A stretch of DNA of 64,000 nucleotides, taken from NCBI GenBank assembly GCA_033002965.1, contig JAURVB010010371.1, forward strand, positions 1 to 64,000. The letters are read 5' to 3'. The first letter of the stretch is position 1. Each line of letters starts with the position of its first letter. A program made the translations under genes and the position numbers. Positions 50,222 to 61,345 of this stretch are shown here, in pieces. The stretch comes from Piper betle (taxonomy: Eukaryota; Streptophyta; Magnoliopsida; Piperales; Piperaceae). The notes below the pieces were generated by a model that made no database searches, was not told the DNA's origin, and saw only the letters and a program-made list of their open reading frames with translations.

Positions 50222-51047
50222 TGTTGAGCCTTTCGGGCCCCCACCCAAGCTCTAAAACCACTGGGCCTTTTGGGCCTCCAAAAAGACTTTAAACAATCAA
50301 AGGAAACTCCTAATAGGTGTCAGTGTTAATATGTATAATTGTATTAATGACATGTAGCACATTATCAGAATACAAAAGAAATCTCGGAATATTAACAGAG
50401 GTGACTGTTAGTTGTTCCATGGAGATTGAAGAGACTCAAAGCTTCTCTATAAATTGAGCTTCATTTGCCTCATTCTGAGGGGCGAGACAAGTAGAAGGCA
50501 AGACAAACAGAAGAAAAGATAAGAAAAAGAAAAATAGAGAGAGATATAATGATAAAAGAAGGAAAAATATTCATGAGTTTATCTTATACGAGTATTGAGA
50601 GAGTGAAATCCTGTAATCTCAATAATATAGGGTGTGAGTAATCTTCTTGTACTTCTCTTTATATATTTGATGACTGTAATCTTTGGTTGAAGTAGTGAAT
50701 TGTTTATTTATAGGGTGTGAGTAATCTTCTTGTACATCCCTTTATATATTTGATGACTGTAATCTTTGGTTGAAGTAGTGAATTAATTTTTGTTGATTGT
50801 GGTTGTTGACTCTCAATTGAAGGGAGGGTTTTCCACGTTAAATCTCTGCCCTTTTTTGTGGTTTTGTTTTATCTTATTTTTTAGGTCTTATTTTCCCATT
50901 ATTTTTGTTCGTTATGGTTAATCTCCAATTTTGGGGATTTTTCTCAACATCACGGGCCTCTCTTAATCCAAAACTAGCTCAAAAATTAAGGCTTCCTATA
51001 TACAAGTCACCAACAACTTCTACAACCGATGTGAGACAAACCCAACA
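50222..51047 (-). mobile_element. TRIM solo LTR split by a copia-like LTR
   Basis: The two TRIM-LTR parts (50222-50323 and 50950-51047) match the LTRs at 53575-54094 (GGGCCC palindromes, CTTAATCCAAAA, TATATACAAGTCACCAACAA, CAAACCCAACA). The flanking bases are GAATC / AAATC, an imperfect target duplication. The interruption is the next feature. Confidence 0.7.
50324..50949 (+). mobile_element. 626-bp solo LTR, copia-like
   Basis: It starts TGTTAATATG and ends TTCTCAACA, and interrupts the TRIM LTR. The flanks TCAG / TCAC suggest a mutated duplication. It contains a TATA-like CTCTATAAATTGAGC near 50445 and an 83-bp tandem duplication (GGTGTGAGTAATCTTCTTG at 50631 and 50714). No coding region. 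Confidence 0.65.
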
Positions 51048-53085
51048 AAATCTACTTAACAGAATAGCTTACCCTCAAATTAAAACATTTTGATTTTATC
51101 ACTAGCAAGGAATACAGATGACAGCTCAGGATTGAGAGGACCATTACCAAAAACCCAGTGCAAGAAGAATTTCCAAGAAGTACTTAGTTCACAAAATTAA
51201 CAATATAAGTTCAGATGACAACTTTAATGGAAGTGATTGAAACGAAAAAAATGTGTAGCAGCAATAAGAAGTCCAAACCTCAAGCAAAATACCCTAGGAC
51301 ATCCAACAGCAGTATATCCATCAGCAGCAGTAGACAGAGTAAAACCATTTTTGATACGTTGATAAGGTTTCTAGCTGAATGGCGTATGGAAGCAGAGCCA
51401 GTTCTCCAGAAATTTTGCTGACGACATTTTCTTGCGAGCACTGAATGTCGACTTCAAATGTGGATTGTGTTCATCCTGTGAAAGAAATTATCAGAAGGTA
51501 AATTGCATGCAAGTGAAAATTTAAAATTTTCTGATGAAAAACAATAAAATTTTTGCGCTCTTCCAGTTCTCATCTTTTCCAATGTTCTTCAAGTGTCCCA
51601 TTCACTGGATGTTAATGCAAACCACAAGTAGACAATGCAAGCCAATTTACGGGCTATGAACTTAATAATGGTTAATCAAAAAAATCTGAAACGCATAACT
51701 AACAATCACAAAACAATAACTAAAAATCACAAAATAATAACAAACAATCACAAAACAATTAGTTATGCAAATATCTTACACCAATTCCTCCGTCATACAC
51801 ACGGTTTGTATATGCGCAAAAACTAGTGAACATTGTTTCTACAATGGACCATTACCTGCTTTTCGCCTCTGTCGCACAACTTTTTCATGTAGCATGCCAT
51901 GGTCAGTCATCAGTGCAACTAATATTTATGCTGTGTTTCAAGGAAGAAGAACCTTTTGCAGGCAAAATTTTTTGCATGCTCTTTCCATCAACAAATAACA
52001 GTTTTGTTGCCTGAATATCATTGCCACGTGATTTGCTGAGAAGAGAAAAGGTTGTCGCCGCAGATTACAAAGAACAGTCATCTCCTTGTGAAGGTCGCTT
52101 CGTTTTAATTCTTCTTCTATCTTTCAAAAGCTGGTGCTCCTTCAGAGGTAAAAAGGAAACATTTATATCTAAATGGTATTGAAGTGATGGCAAAACCCAC
52201 CAAAGCCTCAAGAAACATCTTAAACCTTCATACCTTGCAATTTTGATGCTGTACGGCTGTGCTTTTCAAGTAGAAACACCTGCTACAGAGGTTAGGAAAT
52301 TTAAACTTAGTTCTAAAATTGAATGTCCATAAATTTAATTCCTTCTAAATGAAGAGTTGGAAAAACACCTGATACAAAAAAGTGTCTACTGAATTTCACA
52401 AACTTATTTTTCAATGTTACACTGCAAAATCGGTGTAACTCACCATTGATATAGCACAACCTAGAACATGAGACATAATAATAATAATTCTATTTTATGG
52501 AACCCTTTTATCGATACTCATAGATATATTCCTGATAATCATCGAATCTCATATGAAATAAATTGCATGAGAAAACAACCCAAAAATAACAAACATGTGA
52601 CAGTTTGATCATAAATAAGCAAGCCCAAAAACAAAAACAAAGAAGCTGTTAAAAAAATCACCATCTAAGCATTGCTGCAATCGTATCCTAAGAATTTTTT
52701 GTGTTCAGGCTAAAACCAGGACTAATAGCTTGTTCATGCGCCTTATCAGGCGGTAATAATAATGCTTTATCTGCAAGGGTTAAAAATGTTTTTTAAAGAA
52801 AAATTGACCAATCTAAAATTTTTTTATTAAAACTAAAACTAGAATTTAATAGCTTGTTCACGCATCTACCAAAGCAGCCGTAATAGCGCTACACCTGCAT
52901 ATGAAGTTGAAATATGCTGTAAAAGTAAAAGATCAATACAGAAAATTCCTTCCAGAATTTAACAAACAAGTACAAACACAGAAAATAGAAAATTTTAAGT
53001 TGCCGGATAATATGACACACTCTCACACACAAAGCTAATTTATTAGAATTTATTTTTAGAACTGCAATTAAGAATAAAACAACTT
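51048..53085. other. AT-rich intergenic sequence
   Basis: No gene recognised. A short ACAATCACAAAACAATAAC-type repeat lies at about 51700-51760. Near-identical short stretches (AGCTTGTTCATGC) at about 52730 and 52855 suggest a local duplication of about 125 bp. Confidence 0.35.
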
Positions 53086-53450
53086 CTATACTAGATATAA
53101 GGTTTGTGGAAGGAGAAAGAAGAGCACAATGCCCAACAATAAATTTATCACCTGCACGGCAAGCACAGAAAAAACTAGCAAACCCGCAAGTGGAATCCCC
53201 CTCATAATATAGTATAAATGATCAATGGCAGGTTGTCTATTGCCATCAGCAGATCCAATGTCACATAATAAAATTTGTAAAATGAGAGAGAACACCACAA
53301 TGCTCCAACAATGAACATCACATCTTCTCCATGAGCAAGCACAATACTAAAACGACTAACAGTGCAACCGTAAACAGAACTCTCCTACAAATAGAGTATC
53401 AATGGCATGTTGTTTTGCCATAAGCAGGATTCAATGTTACAAAGAAAACA
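53086..53450 (-). pseudogene. Hydrophobic-protein fragment, tandemly duplicated
   Basis: The minus-strand frame at 53298-53086 reads IMRGIPLAGLLVFSVLAVQ then VINLLLGIVLFFLL, two likely membrane spans. A diverged second copy lies at 53280-53450 (ATCAATGGCA-GTTGT and TGCCAT-AGCAG motifs in both). No family recognised; both copies are broken. Confidence 0.35.
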
Positions 53451-53574
53451 CAAACCATTTTTTTGCAACAGAATATCAACCATTTGGGTTGTGAAACCTA
53501 GGGCTTCTGCCAAAAAAACTCAACAATGTTATGATGCAAAGCATGCCACTTTCCAGCAACCTGCTCGTAGTTTT

Positions 53575-54094
53575 TGTTGGGCCCTTTGGGCCCGTACCCA
53601 AGCTCTGAAACCACTGTTGGACCCTTCGGCCCCTAAAAAGGACTTTAAACTACCAAAGAAAACTCGCAAAAGGTGTCACGAGCCTCTCTTAATCCAAAAG
53701 TTAACTTAAGGAATAAGGCTTTCTCATTAGCCTATATACAAGTCACCAACAACCTCTACGACCGATGCTGGGACAAACCCAATAACTCCCCTTCACACAT
53801 CGGGCGTGGCCCGAAACCATCACCGTCTGACACACACTCCCCTTAAACCAAACGGCACCCACCTCTTCAAATCAGGTGGAACACATGAAGGAAACAACAA
53901 TAATCGGCGTAGGCAAATCGAGCTCGAACTTGGCTCTGCTATGATACCACTTGTTGGGCCCTTTCGGCCCGTACCCAAGCTCCGAAACCACTGCCTCTTT
54001 TAATCCAAAAGTTAACTTAAGGAATAAGGTTTTCCCATTAGCCTATATACAAGTCACCAACAACCTCTATGACCGATGTGGGATAAACCCAACA
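53575..54094 (-). mobile_element. TRIM retroelement, complete, with perfect target duplication
   Basis: It has two short LTRs, 53575-53784 (210 bp) and 53952-54094 (143 bp; lacks an internal stretch of about 67 bp). Between them is a 167-bp interior with a tRNA-Met primer-binding site on the minus strand (GTGGTATCATAGCAGAGCC, with a short insertion) and a polypurine tract (AAGGGGAG) at 53785-53800. GTTTT occurs at 53570-53574 and 54095-54099. No ORF is expected in this class. Confidence 0.85.
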
Positions 54095-55071
54095 GTTTTT
54101 GGCATAGCACCCACAAAGAAGCTGACAAAAGTGTGGAAAAGACATATTAGGCTCATCTTGCTACTCAGAATTTTCTCTCAATTCATATGTCATACATGCA
54201 GTTCACAATGAACTACATAACTAGTACAGCTGTGAAGTATTAGTGGCACTAAAAATCACCTCTATTCCCGATGAAAACATAACCCACTGTCAAGTGGAGA
54301 CAGACAATGAAAGAGGAAGATCGAGAGTCAACTGCAGCCTGCATGTTTGAGAAACCGACTTCTTCAGTCTCACCCTTCCCCTGGCATAAACTCATCTCTA
54401 GTTCATGCTCATTCTACTAATACTACACAATATGATATATTCAGAGATACTGAATGGTCCACTAATATCACATAAGCTTTTGGCTTCACAATTTTAGTGA
54501 AAGCTGCACCATGGAGCAGAAAGAGAGCTTGCATTACTTTTTATAAGTATACCATCCAATGCTTTCCTACTTATAGCTCATCATCTTCCAATGGAAGGAA
54601 CAGAAGGTTAAGGCTATGGAAATCAAGGAGCAAAACTAAATTCACATCAAGTTTTTGTCCGGCAAGCAAACCACAAAATATCGTAAGATTGTTCAAAACA
54701 AAAAATAAAAATAAAACCAATAACGAGATTCCACACTTGAGAAAATACTGTTCAATTAGATAGTGCATTAGACAAACATTGTGTTCTCAAACAATCTGAT
54801 CGACTAATCGATTGCATCCGTGTTTAATTACAATCTGAATCATAATATAGCGATTAGTAGTTTGTTTCACATCTACACTTGCAAAATCTTACTATTTCTT
54901 GACATGAATTGGAGGTGATTCATCAAGGAGTTCAATCATAGAACCCTAGTTTTAGCTAATATAAGTTTCTTCTAATCAGCTCATCATCCAAACTACAAAA
55001 AGATTAGAAGAATGTTCCAAGAATGATTAGGCATTCCTTTGTAATCGTTCATACTTCATACCAAATGTTTA
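54095..55071. other. Intergenic sequence
   Basis: No gene or repeat recognised. Confidence 0.4.
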
Positions 55072-56419
55072 TCACAATATGAAGGGAAAATAACATTTAT
55101 TTACCAATTTCTTAGTCCTAAATTCCTCTCTAGTAGCGTCCTTCTCTAATGGTTGGTCTTCATGTTGGCCAAATATGGAAGGGAAATAATCAGGAATGAG
55201 GGTTCCCAAGATCAAATTAGCATCCGTAACTGACAATTGTCCCCCTTTCCTATAACAAACAGGACCTGGGTACGCCCCAACTGATTCAGGTCCAACCCGA
55301 AAAGCTCCGAATGGAAACTTAGAGTTTTGAACCACCACCAGCCGCAACTGTGTTTACATCTAGCTGAGGTGCTTGAATTATAGAATCTGCAATGTGCATT
55401 TCAAGAACTTGTTCATAGCTTCCATCAGAGCGGCTTACATCAGTAGATGTTCCTCCCATGTCAAAGCCAATGAGGGGTTTTGTTGTCTCATGGCCAAAAA
55501 GAGTTTGTGAGTAGCCTACGACTCCGCCTGCTGGGCCAGAAAGGGCAGCCTTGTGGCCTGAAAACCTGCTCTCAGGTGCAAGGCCTCCATCTGACTGCAT
55601 GAACAAGACATTCACCTTTTCTAACCCTTCATCAAACCTTGATATGAATCCAGATAAGTATTCCTTAATTACCGGAGTCAAATATGCATCAACGCTGGCT
55701 GTTAAGCCTCTAGAAACAGCTCAAACCATCGGAGCCAATGAAGAAGATATGGATACATGTTTAAAACACAAACTCATAGCCAATTTTGCCAGACGCACTT
55801 CATGGTAAGGAAAAGTGTAGGAATGCAATAATACAACAGCCAATCATCTTATTCCTTTATCCAATAAACCAGAAAGTAGCGGTTTTAAGGCTTCTTCGTT
55901 GAGGGGCTTCACCGCTTTACGCAATAAACCAGAGCCGCTTGAGTCTATATCTTCCCCATCAAGGACAAGTTCAACTCTCTCTTCAGCCTCTATTACCTCT
56001 TCATGAAGATTTGAAGGCTTTGAAACTCTAAGGTCAAAAAATATTGGAGGCCGTTTCCTATTTGCAGAAAATCTTTAAATCTCTGAGTCGTTCCCCTTTC
56101 TCTGCAAAAGAGCATTTGTAGCTACTGTTGTTCCCATTCTTATCCATCCAATCTTTTCAGTAGGGATCTTTGTGTCCCTCGGAATTTTCTCTCCAGCATA
56201 CTCTTCAAGAACTCTTCCAATCCCTTCAATCGGAGCATCATCATAGTTTGAAGGGTCTACTGACAAGAGATTCATCACACAACAATCAGACTGACCCGGA
56301 ACTTCAGCATATATATCTGTAAATGTACCCCCTCTATCTATACAATTAAATCTTCTAAAGACTGGTATAAGTTTTTGGTCTTTCAAGCTAGCTAAGCATA
56401 TAGAATCACTCGCCTGCAA
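55072..56419 (-). pseudogene. 5-oxoprolinase (OXP1-like) N-terminal fragment
   Basis: Minus-strand frames carry CIDRGGTFTDIYAEVPG and GWIRMGTTVATNALLQRKG (hydantoinase A N-terminal domain, 56380-56080). Next come KP-NEEALKPLL and HEVRLAK near 55870-55780, then [38 protein letters not shown] (55681-55319) and VTDANLILG then DYFPSIFG (55347-55100). The enzyme hydrolyses 5-oxoproline with ATP in glutathione turnover. Here about 430 of about 1,260 residues remain. There is a frameshift and deletion with TAA near 56075, further shifts at 55.7-55.9 kb, and a one-base shift at 55320. The frame ends at 55072 and nothing of the C-terminal half follows. Arabidopsis OXP1 is intronless, so the breaks are real lesions or assembly errors. 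Confidence 0.85.
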
Positions 56420-56474
56420 CTACTATATGGGCAACACAATTAAATCTTCTAAAGACTGGTACAAGTTTTTGGTC
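56342..56474. repeat. 94-bp-offset direct repeat at the 5' edge of the OXP1 fragment
   Basis: ACAATTAAATCTTCTAAAGA and the following 17 bases occur at 56342 and again at 56436 with one mismatch. The first copy encodes the residues just before CIDRGGTF. Confidence 0.85.
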
Positions 56475-56659
56475 AACGTCCTGTTCTATCAAACCATCCA
56501 TGGTTTGCCGGCAAATATAAGAAGGAACAGCAAATAAATAGAATCGCACTTTCCCTCCTCTTCGCCGGCACGGCGGAGGTTAATGGGAGGAGGAATACTG
56601 AGGACGAGGGAGATGTTGATTAGACAATGGAGAAGTGGTCGCTAAGTGTTGAAGTTGAT

Positions 56660-56960
56660 GACCTTAAGGTTGTGTGTTTAATCCACATTCATTATATTTT
56701 TTTAAGTAAATTACTTTTAGCTTTTAATTGAGCTGGTTTTGAGCTCACGAACAAACTGGATTTGAGCTCGGAAAAATTAAATAATTTAAGTGTATTCGAG
56801 CTCGAACACATAAAAGATATTCGAATTGAACGTGAGCATGTATATTCAAAACTCGTTCGATCTCGAGTCGAGTTCGAACGAATTTCGAACTATTTGAGCC
56901 AAGTTCGAACACAAATTGAGCTCTGTTTGCTCGCTCGATTAGCACCCCTACTAGAAACGC
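56660..56960. repeat. Palindrome-rich GAGCTCGAA repeat
   Basis: Dense GAGCTCG / TTCGAAC / CTCGAGTCGAGTTCGAACG motifs end in TCGCTCGATTAGCACCCCTA. This is a composition common to a dispersed plant repeat. No TIR pair was established. Confidence 0.5.
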
Positions 56961-57957
56961 CTTGTACATTGTTATTGGGCATAATTACCGTGTCTAGAAA
57001 TAGAAATTGTCTGAAATACATTGCTATTTAAAAGTAAAAATACCAAAACCACCTTAGTTACCCTTAATCACCCCCCTTAAAGGCGACAACAAAATATGAG
57101 AATGGCTTTTGTATTTAGAACAAAGGAATCACAATCCAAACACACATCAACACATGAATTGAATTAGAGTGATGCCCAGAAAAGAGGTAATTTCTCACTG
57201 CAACCGTAGTAAAGCTATGGAAACACATCATTGATTCATTTATTCACAAAAAAAATGTTTTCGAACGAAAAAGAAAGCACAAACACAACACACCACATTC
57301 ACATTGATAGCAATATCCACCAATAGGAGTAAAAAGTGAATCTATAATATCTAAAACTAGACCATCGATCTATAACTCTTTATTTATCATCCAACCATCT
57401 GTTTTCAAACAGATTAATGCTAACAGAAACTCAACCATTCATAGTTTTTTTATTGTATTTTAGCCTTTATTGACTAGTAGATACTTAATTATTATTATTA
57501 TTAGTATTAATCATTATTATTATGAAATTCAATATTAGCCACAATAAGAAAATGGTGTAAACTTGGAGGTACTATACCATTTTTCTGTAGGGGTAAGGTA
57601 TCATATTGGTTGTTTTTACTTAAATGCGTGCAGATAATATACCCCAATTACTATTGTGCTCCCTCTGTATGTAGAAACAGCTCTTATATAAATAACTCGA
57701 AATAATAATGTATAATAGTAAATTAAATGTTGGTCAGTCAAAGTTCAATAAGAAGACATGCATGGCGTAAAAACAGCTTGGACGTAGACATGAACCATAT
57801 TTTAGTATACAGATCGTAATATCATTTTTTCCTACCTTAATCTACATTCCATAGTTATCTCGTCTCTAGACCCCAATCACAGCACCAAGAGCAACATAGT
57901 TCAAGTTCACATACACTACTTATCATTCTTAGATTTTGGAGGTTTCAACAATCCTCC
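56961..57957. other. AT-rich sequence upstream of family copy 1
   Basis: It includes a TTA-rich run at 57480-57520. A TATA-like CTTATATAAATAAC at about 57683 lies about 270 bp before the ATG. No gene. Confidence 0.4.
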
Positions 57958-58540
57958 ATGGATCGCAACTCCTCCGCTTGTGATGGCGTCGCCGGCCAAG
58001 CGGCTGTTTCCGGCGTCAAAACTGACGGCGCAAGGCAAGATGATATTGCATGGTTGAAATCCGAAGTTGGGGAACTGCGAAGAAGATGCAGTTTGGCATC
58101 GATTGGAGGAGGGCATCGTCGAGCTCCGATCTATGTACTTCGACACCAATAAGGAGGTGAGGGGCGTCAAGAAAATCATGCACAACACTGACCTTGATGA
58201 TGATGTCGAGACCAATAGCAATGGCTCCTATCATCATGTCATTGTTCCAGGAGGATTGGGAAGGGTGAAGAAGGTTTGAAGCCTTCAGCGCCTCGGATCG
58301 GAAGGATCGTCGGATTCCGCAAATAAGCTTTCGGCCAACAAAAGTTGTGGAGCATCTCCGGCATGATGTGAGTAGAATTGGCCTTGAAGTGGAGAGCAGC
58401 TTGTATCCAAGGTTTTACCCCTTGAAGATGTGGTGAAGCTGTTGAATGCGGCCATGGAAGAGATTGAGTGTTTGAAAGTTTCTCCAATGAATTGAGCTTA
58501 TGATGACCTTCATATGAAGAAGTTGGAGCAGGACATTAGG

Positions 58541-60306
58541 AAGTATGTTTGCTTACCGACTAGTGCGAGGCAATCTTGAAGTTTCATAAGTTTTCGCGGG
58601 TAATGGAATACTTATTTACCAGTTTGTATTAAAGTCATACCAGTAGCATTCATTATTGACATTTTTCATATAATATATGTAGGTCTTGTAATCTTGAGTT
58701 GACTTTGATGAGAGGACAAATCAAGGCTACTGACACTTGAGCTCAGCACAGTTATTTACTTTCTTACTTTTATTTATGTTCGATGTGTTATGACGTGTAT
58801 TTAATGATATCTTCCATTCTTATGACACCAAAAAAGTTATTTCAATTTATTTATCGATCGAGTCATACCGACCGACAACTTTAAACATGACTTAACTCAA
58901 TCACAATATTTATTATTCGGTTCTTAAGTGAACTAAAATCGGGGTGTGACAAGTTGGTATCAGAGTCATGTCTTAGTCCATTGAGATGAGAGACTTTTCT
59001 TTTGAGCCAAGTGTGTGGAGCTGTCCTTAGCCAAGCCGACAAGTATTTCATTTGGTATTTTTTTCAATGTTTATAGAAATTATGAGATGGATATAAGATC
59101 ATGATTTCAGTAGATGCCAACAAGGATCTCAGTGGGCATACCATGATAAGCATTTTACTGGTGCCAAAGATTTGGACTACTTAGAGTGTCCACATATTCA
59201 GTTAGCTAAAGTTGAGACAAATAGTGACTAGGAATATTTAAAGCACCGGGGGCATTACATTACTTGTCCATCTTTTGCATGTCACCACATCAATCTTTTA
59301 TTGGGACATAGTCTATATTGTGAGATAATGTTATCAGAGATGACACATATAGGGAGTTGAAAATATGGAGACACTAACAAAGTTAATTGGCGCATGAGTT
59401 GGACCATCGAATACCTTAAATAGATCCATTAGGCATAGTTTTGAAGGTCTACTTGGATCTTCAGACAGCTCTGTTGGGTTTGTCTCACATTAATCATAAA
59501 GGTTGTTGGTGACTTGTATATAGGTTATTGAGAAAGCCTTATTCCTTGAGCTAACCCGTGACACTTATTGCGAGTTTCTTTTGGTTGTTTAAAGTCCTTT
59601 TTAGGGGCCCGAAGGGCCCAACAGTAGTTTTCGGAGCTTGGGTGGGGGCCCAAAGGGCCTAATAAGTAGTATCAGAGCAAAGTTCAAACCGGGTTTGCCT
59701 ACACTGATTGTTGTTATTTCCTTCATGGGTTTCACCTAATGATTTGAAGAGGAGTTTGCCAGGTGGTTGTCGTCTGATTTAAGGGAGTGTGTCAGACGAT
59801 GATGGTTTCGGGTCACGCCCCATATGTGAAGGGGAGTGTTGGGGTTGTCTCATATCGGTCGTAGAGGTTGTTGGTGACTTATATAGGCTAATATGAAAGT
59901 CTTATTCCTTGAGCTAGCTTTTGGATTAAAAGAGCTCTTTGACACGTATTGCAAGTTTCCTTTGGTTGTTTAAAATCCATTTTAGGGGCCCAAAGGGCCC
60001 AACAAGATCCCTATATATGAAGGATTTGGCTATGACATGGCGCCACTAAAGTACTTGGACCATAAATGAGAGTTTGGAAAGATGACTTGATCCCTATATA
60101 TGAAGGATTTGGCTATGATGTGGTGCCACTAAAGTACTTGGACCATAAATGAGAGTTTGGAAAGATGACTTGAAATGAACCACTTCCCGGTGATAGCCGT
60201 AGATAAGGATGAGTAGTGAGGTGAATCTATAGTCCCATGGACACTTCCGTCGATAAGGATGAGTAGTGAGGTGAATCTATAGTCCCATGGACACTTCACC
60301 CCCTCT
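58541..60306 (+). mobile_element. Fragment of the 3-kb-LTR LARD-like family inside copy 1
   Basis: 58541-58951 matches the last about 410 bp of the LTR (end GGGGTGTGACA). The primer-binding site TGGTATCAGAGTC starts at 58955. 58968-60306 matches the first part of the interior at 21.86-22.6 kb, including ATAGTCCCAT-GACACTTCACC. It is truncated at both ends. It holds an 83-bp tandem duplication (60006/60089), a 50-bp one (60202/60252) and a TRIM. Confidence 0.8.
59472..60004 (+). mobile_element. TRIM retroelement nested in the LARD-like fragment
   Basis: LTRs are at 59472-59664 and 59837-60004 (TGTTGGG..CCCAACA). A tRNA-Met-type primer-binding site, TAGTATCAGAGC, is at about 59667-59678, and the tract AAGGGGAG lies just before the second LTR. 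The flanks AGCTC / AGATC are a near-perfect duplication. The empty site can be read in the related interior near 22410-22440 (CTTCAGACA-ATCC). Confidence 0.8.
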
Positions 60307-60444
60307 TTCACAAAAATACTGGTAATTGGATCACAAACTGGTTCCCTGAGTTCAGCATTCGTGACTCTTTGAATGACATGGACAACTGCCTATGCAACAA
60401 GTTCAATGTTCTATACCAGCATTTTTTGCAAGGCAAGGATTGAT

Positions 60445-60690
60445 TGTATCTCACGTTTCATGATCAATACGATTGCTTCTTGCCAGGAAAGGATCGCTTA
60501 CATCTCAAAATTGATCATCAGTATCATCAATTTGTGCAAGGCATGGATCGGTAGCATTAAGCCAAGGATTGAATGTATCTCACGTTTCATGATCAATACG
60601 ATCGTTTCTTGCCAGGAAAGGATCGCTTACATCTCAAAATTGATCATCAGTATCATCAATTTGTGCAAGGAATGGATCGGTTAATTCACA
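60445..60690. repeat. 129-bp tandem coding repeat (43 codons)
   Basis: TGTATCTCACGTTTCATGAT begins at 60445 and 60574, nearly identical to the end of the unit. The period is a multiple of three, so the repeat kept the reading frame. Confidence 0.9.
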
Positions 60691-61345
60691 AGCGCAATCT
60701 CCACAAACCCTTTGTCCAAGGGGCCCTGTTAGGCACTGGTGTTAGGTTGTTATTGTTATTTCTATGCATTAAATATTGTGGGGGTTCACAAACTAGGAAG
60801 GAGCCGGATCTGGAACAAGTTCCCGAGCTTGATAGGTCATTTTGCATGAAATGCAGCAAATGCTTACCAAGTTTCGATGCACAGACGGCCATATCTCCGA
60901 TGTTAAAGAAGAAATACAGCAAATGCTGGGCAAATTCCGGTCCACAGCTGTGTTTGATGTTAAAGAAGAAATCAGGAGGTTTTTTGTTCTCGTCTTTGTC
61001 AACTTGAGCGTGACAAAATCAACCTAGGGAGCCGTCTAGATGGAAAGTTTTCCTGGGCAGTGGAGGAGATGAAGCAATTGATATCAACAATAGAGCAGCT
61101 TCAAGCATCCATGACTGGCTTGGAGTCGAAGCCCAATGAAGGGACTATAAAGAAGTAGATGTCATCAACAGCCGAGCAGCATCAACCATCCATGACCAAC
61201 ATGGAGTCCAAGACCAAAGAGGTGATGATAAAGAAGTGGATGTCATCAAGTAGCAAGCAAGCGACCATAAGAAGAGGCATCATCAACAACCCAGCAAGCA
61301 TCGATGCCCAATTCAGAGTCCAAGCCCAAAGTAGGGGATGACATT

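Larger units (their letters stand above)
57958..61345 (+). pseudogene. Unrecognised coiled-coil / single-span membrane protein family, copy 1 (split by TE)
   Basis: The ATG at 57958 (context CCATGG) opens MDRNSSACDGVAGQAAVSG, then WLKSEVGELRRRCSLA. A frameshift near 58090 moves the likely coiled coil (EEGIVELRSMYFDTNKEVRG) to another frame, and more shifts and stops follow to 58540. A retroelement fragment occupies about 58541-60306. Beyond it, a frame with in-frame stops carries two 43-residue repeats (HDQYD-FLPGKDRLHLKIDH then QYHQFVQGMDR). Next is KPFVQGALLGTG and a membrane span (LLLLFLCIKY, 60573-60790), then coiled coil (HEMQQMLTKF, VKEEIQQMLGKF, 60842-61000). Last comes an E/K/S-rich tail with repeated MTG/MTN-ESK units to 61345. 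The function and family are unknown to me. Confidence 0.65.
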
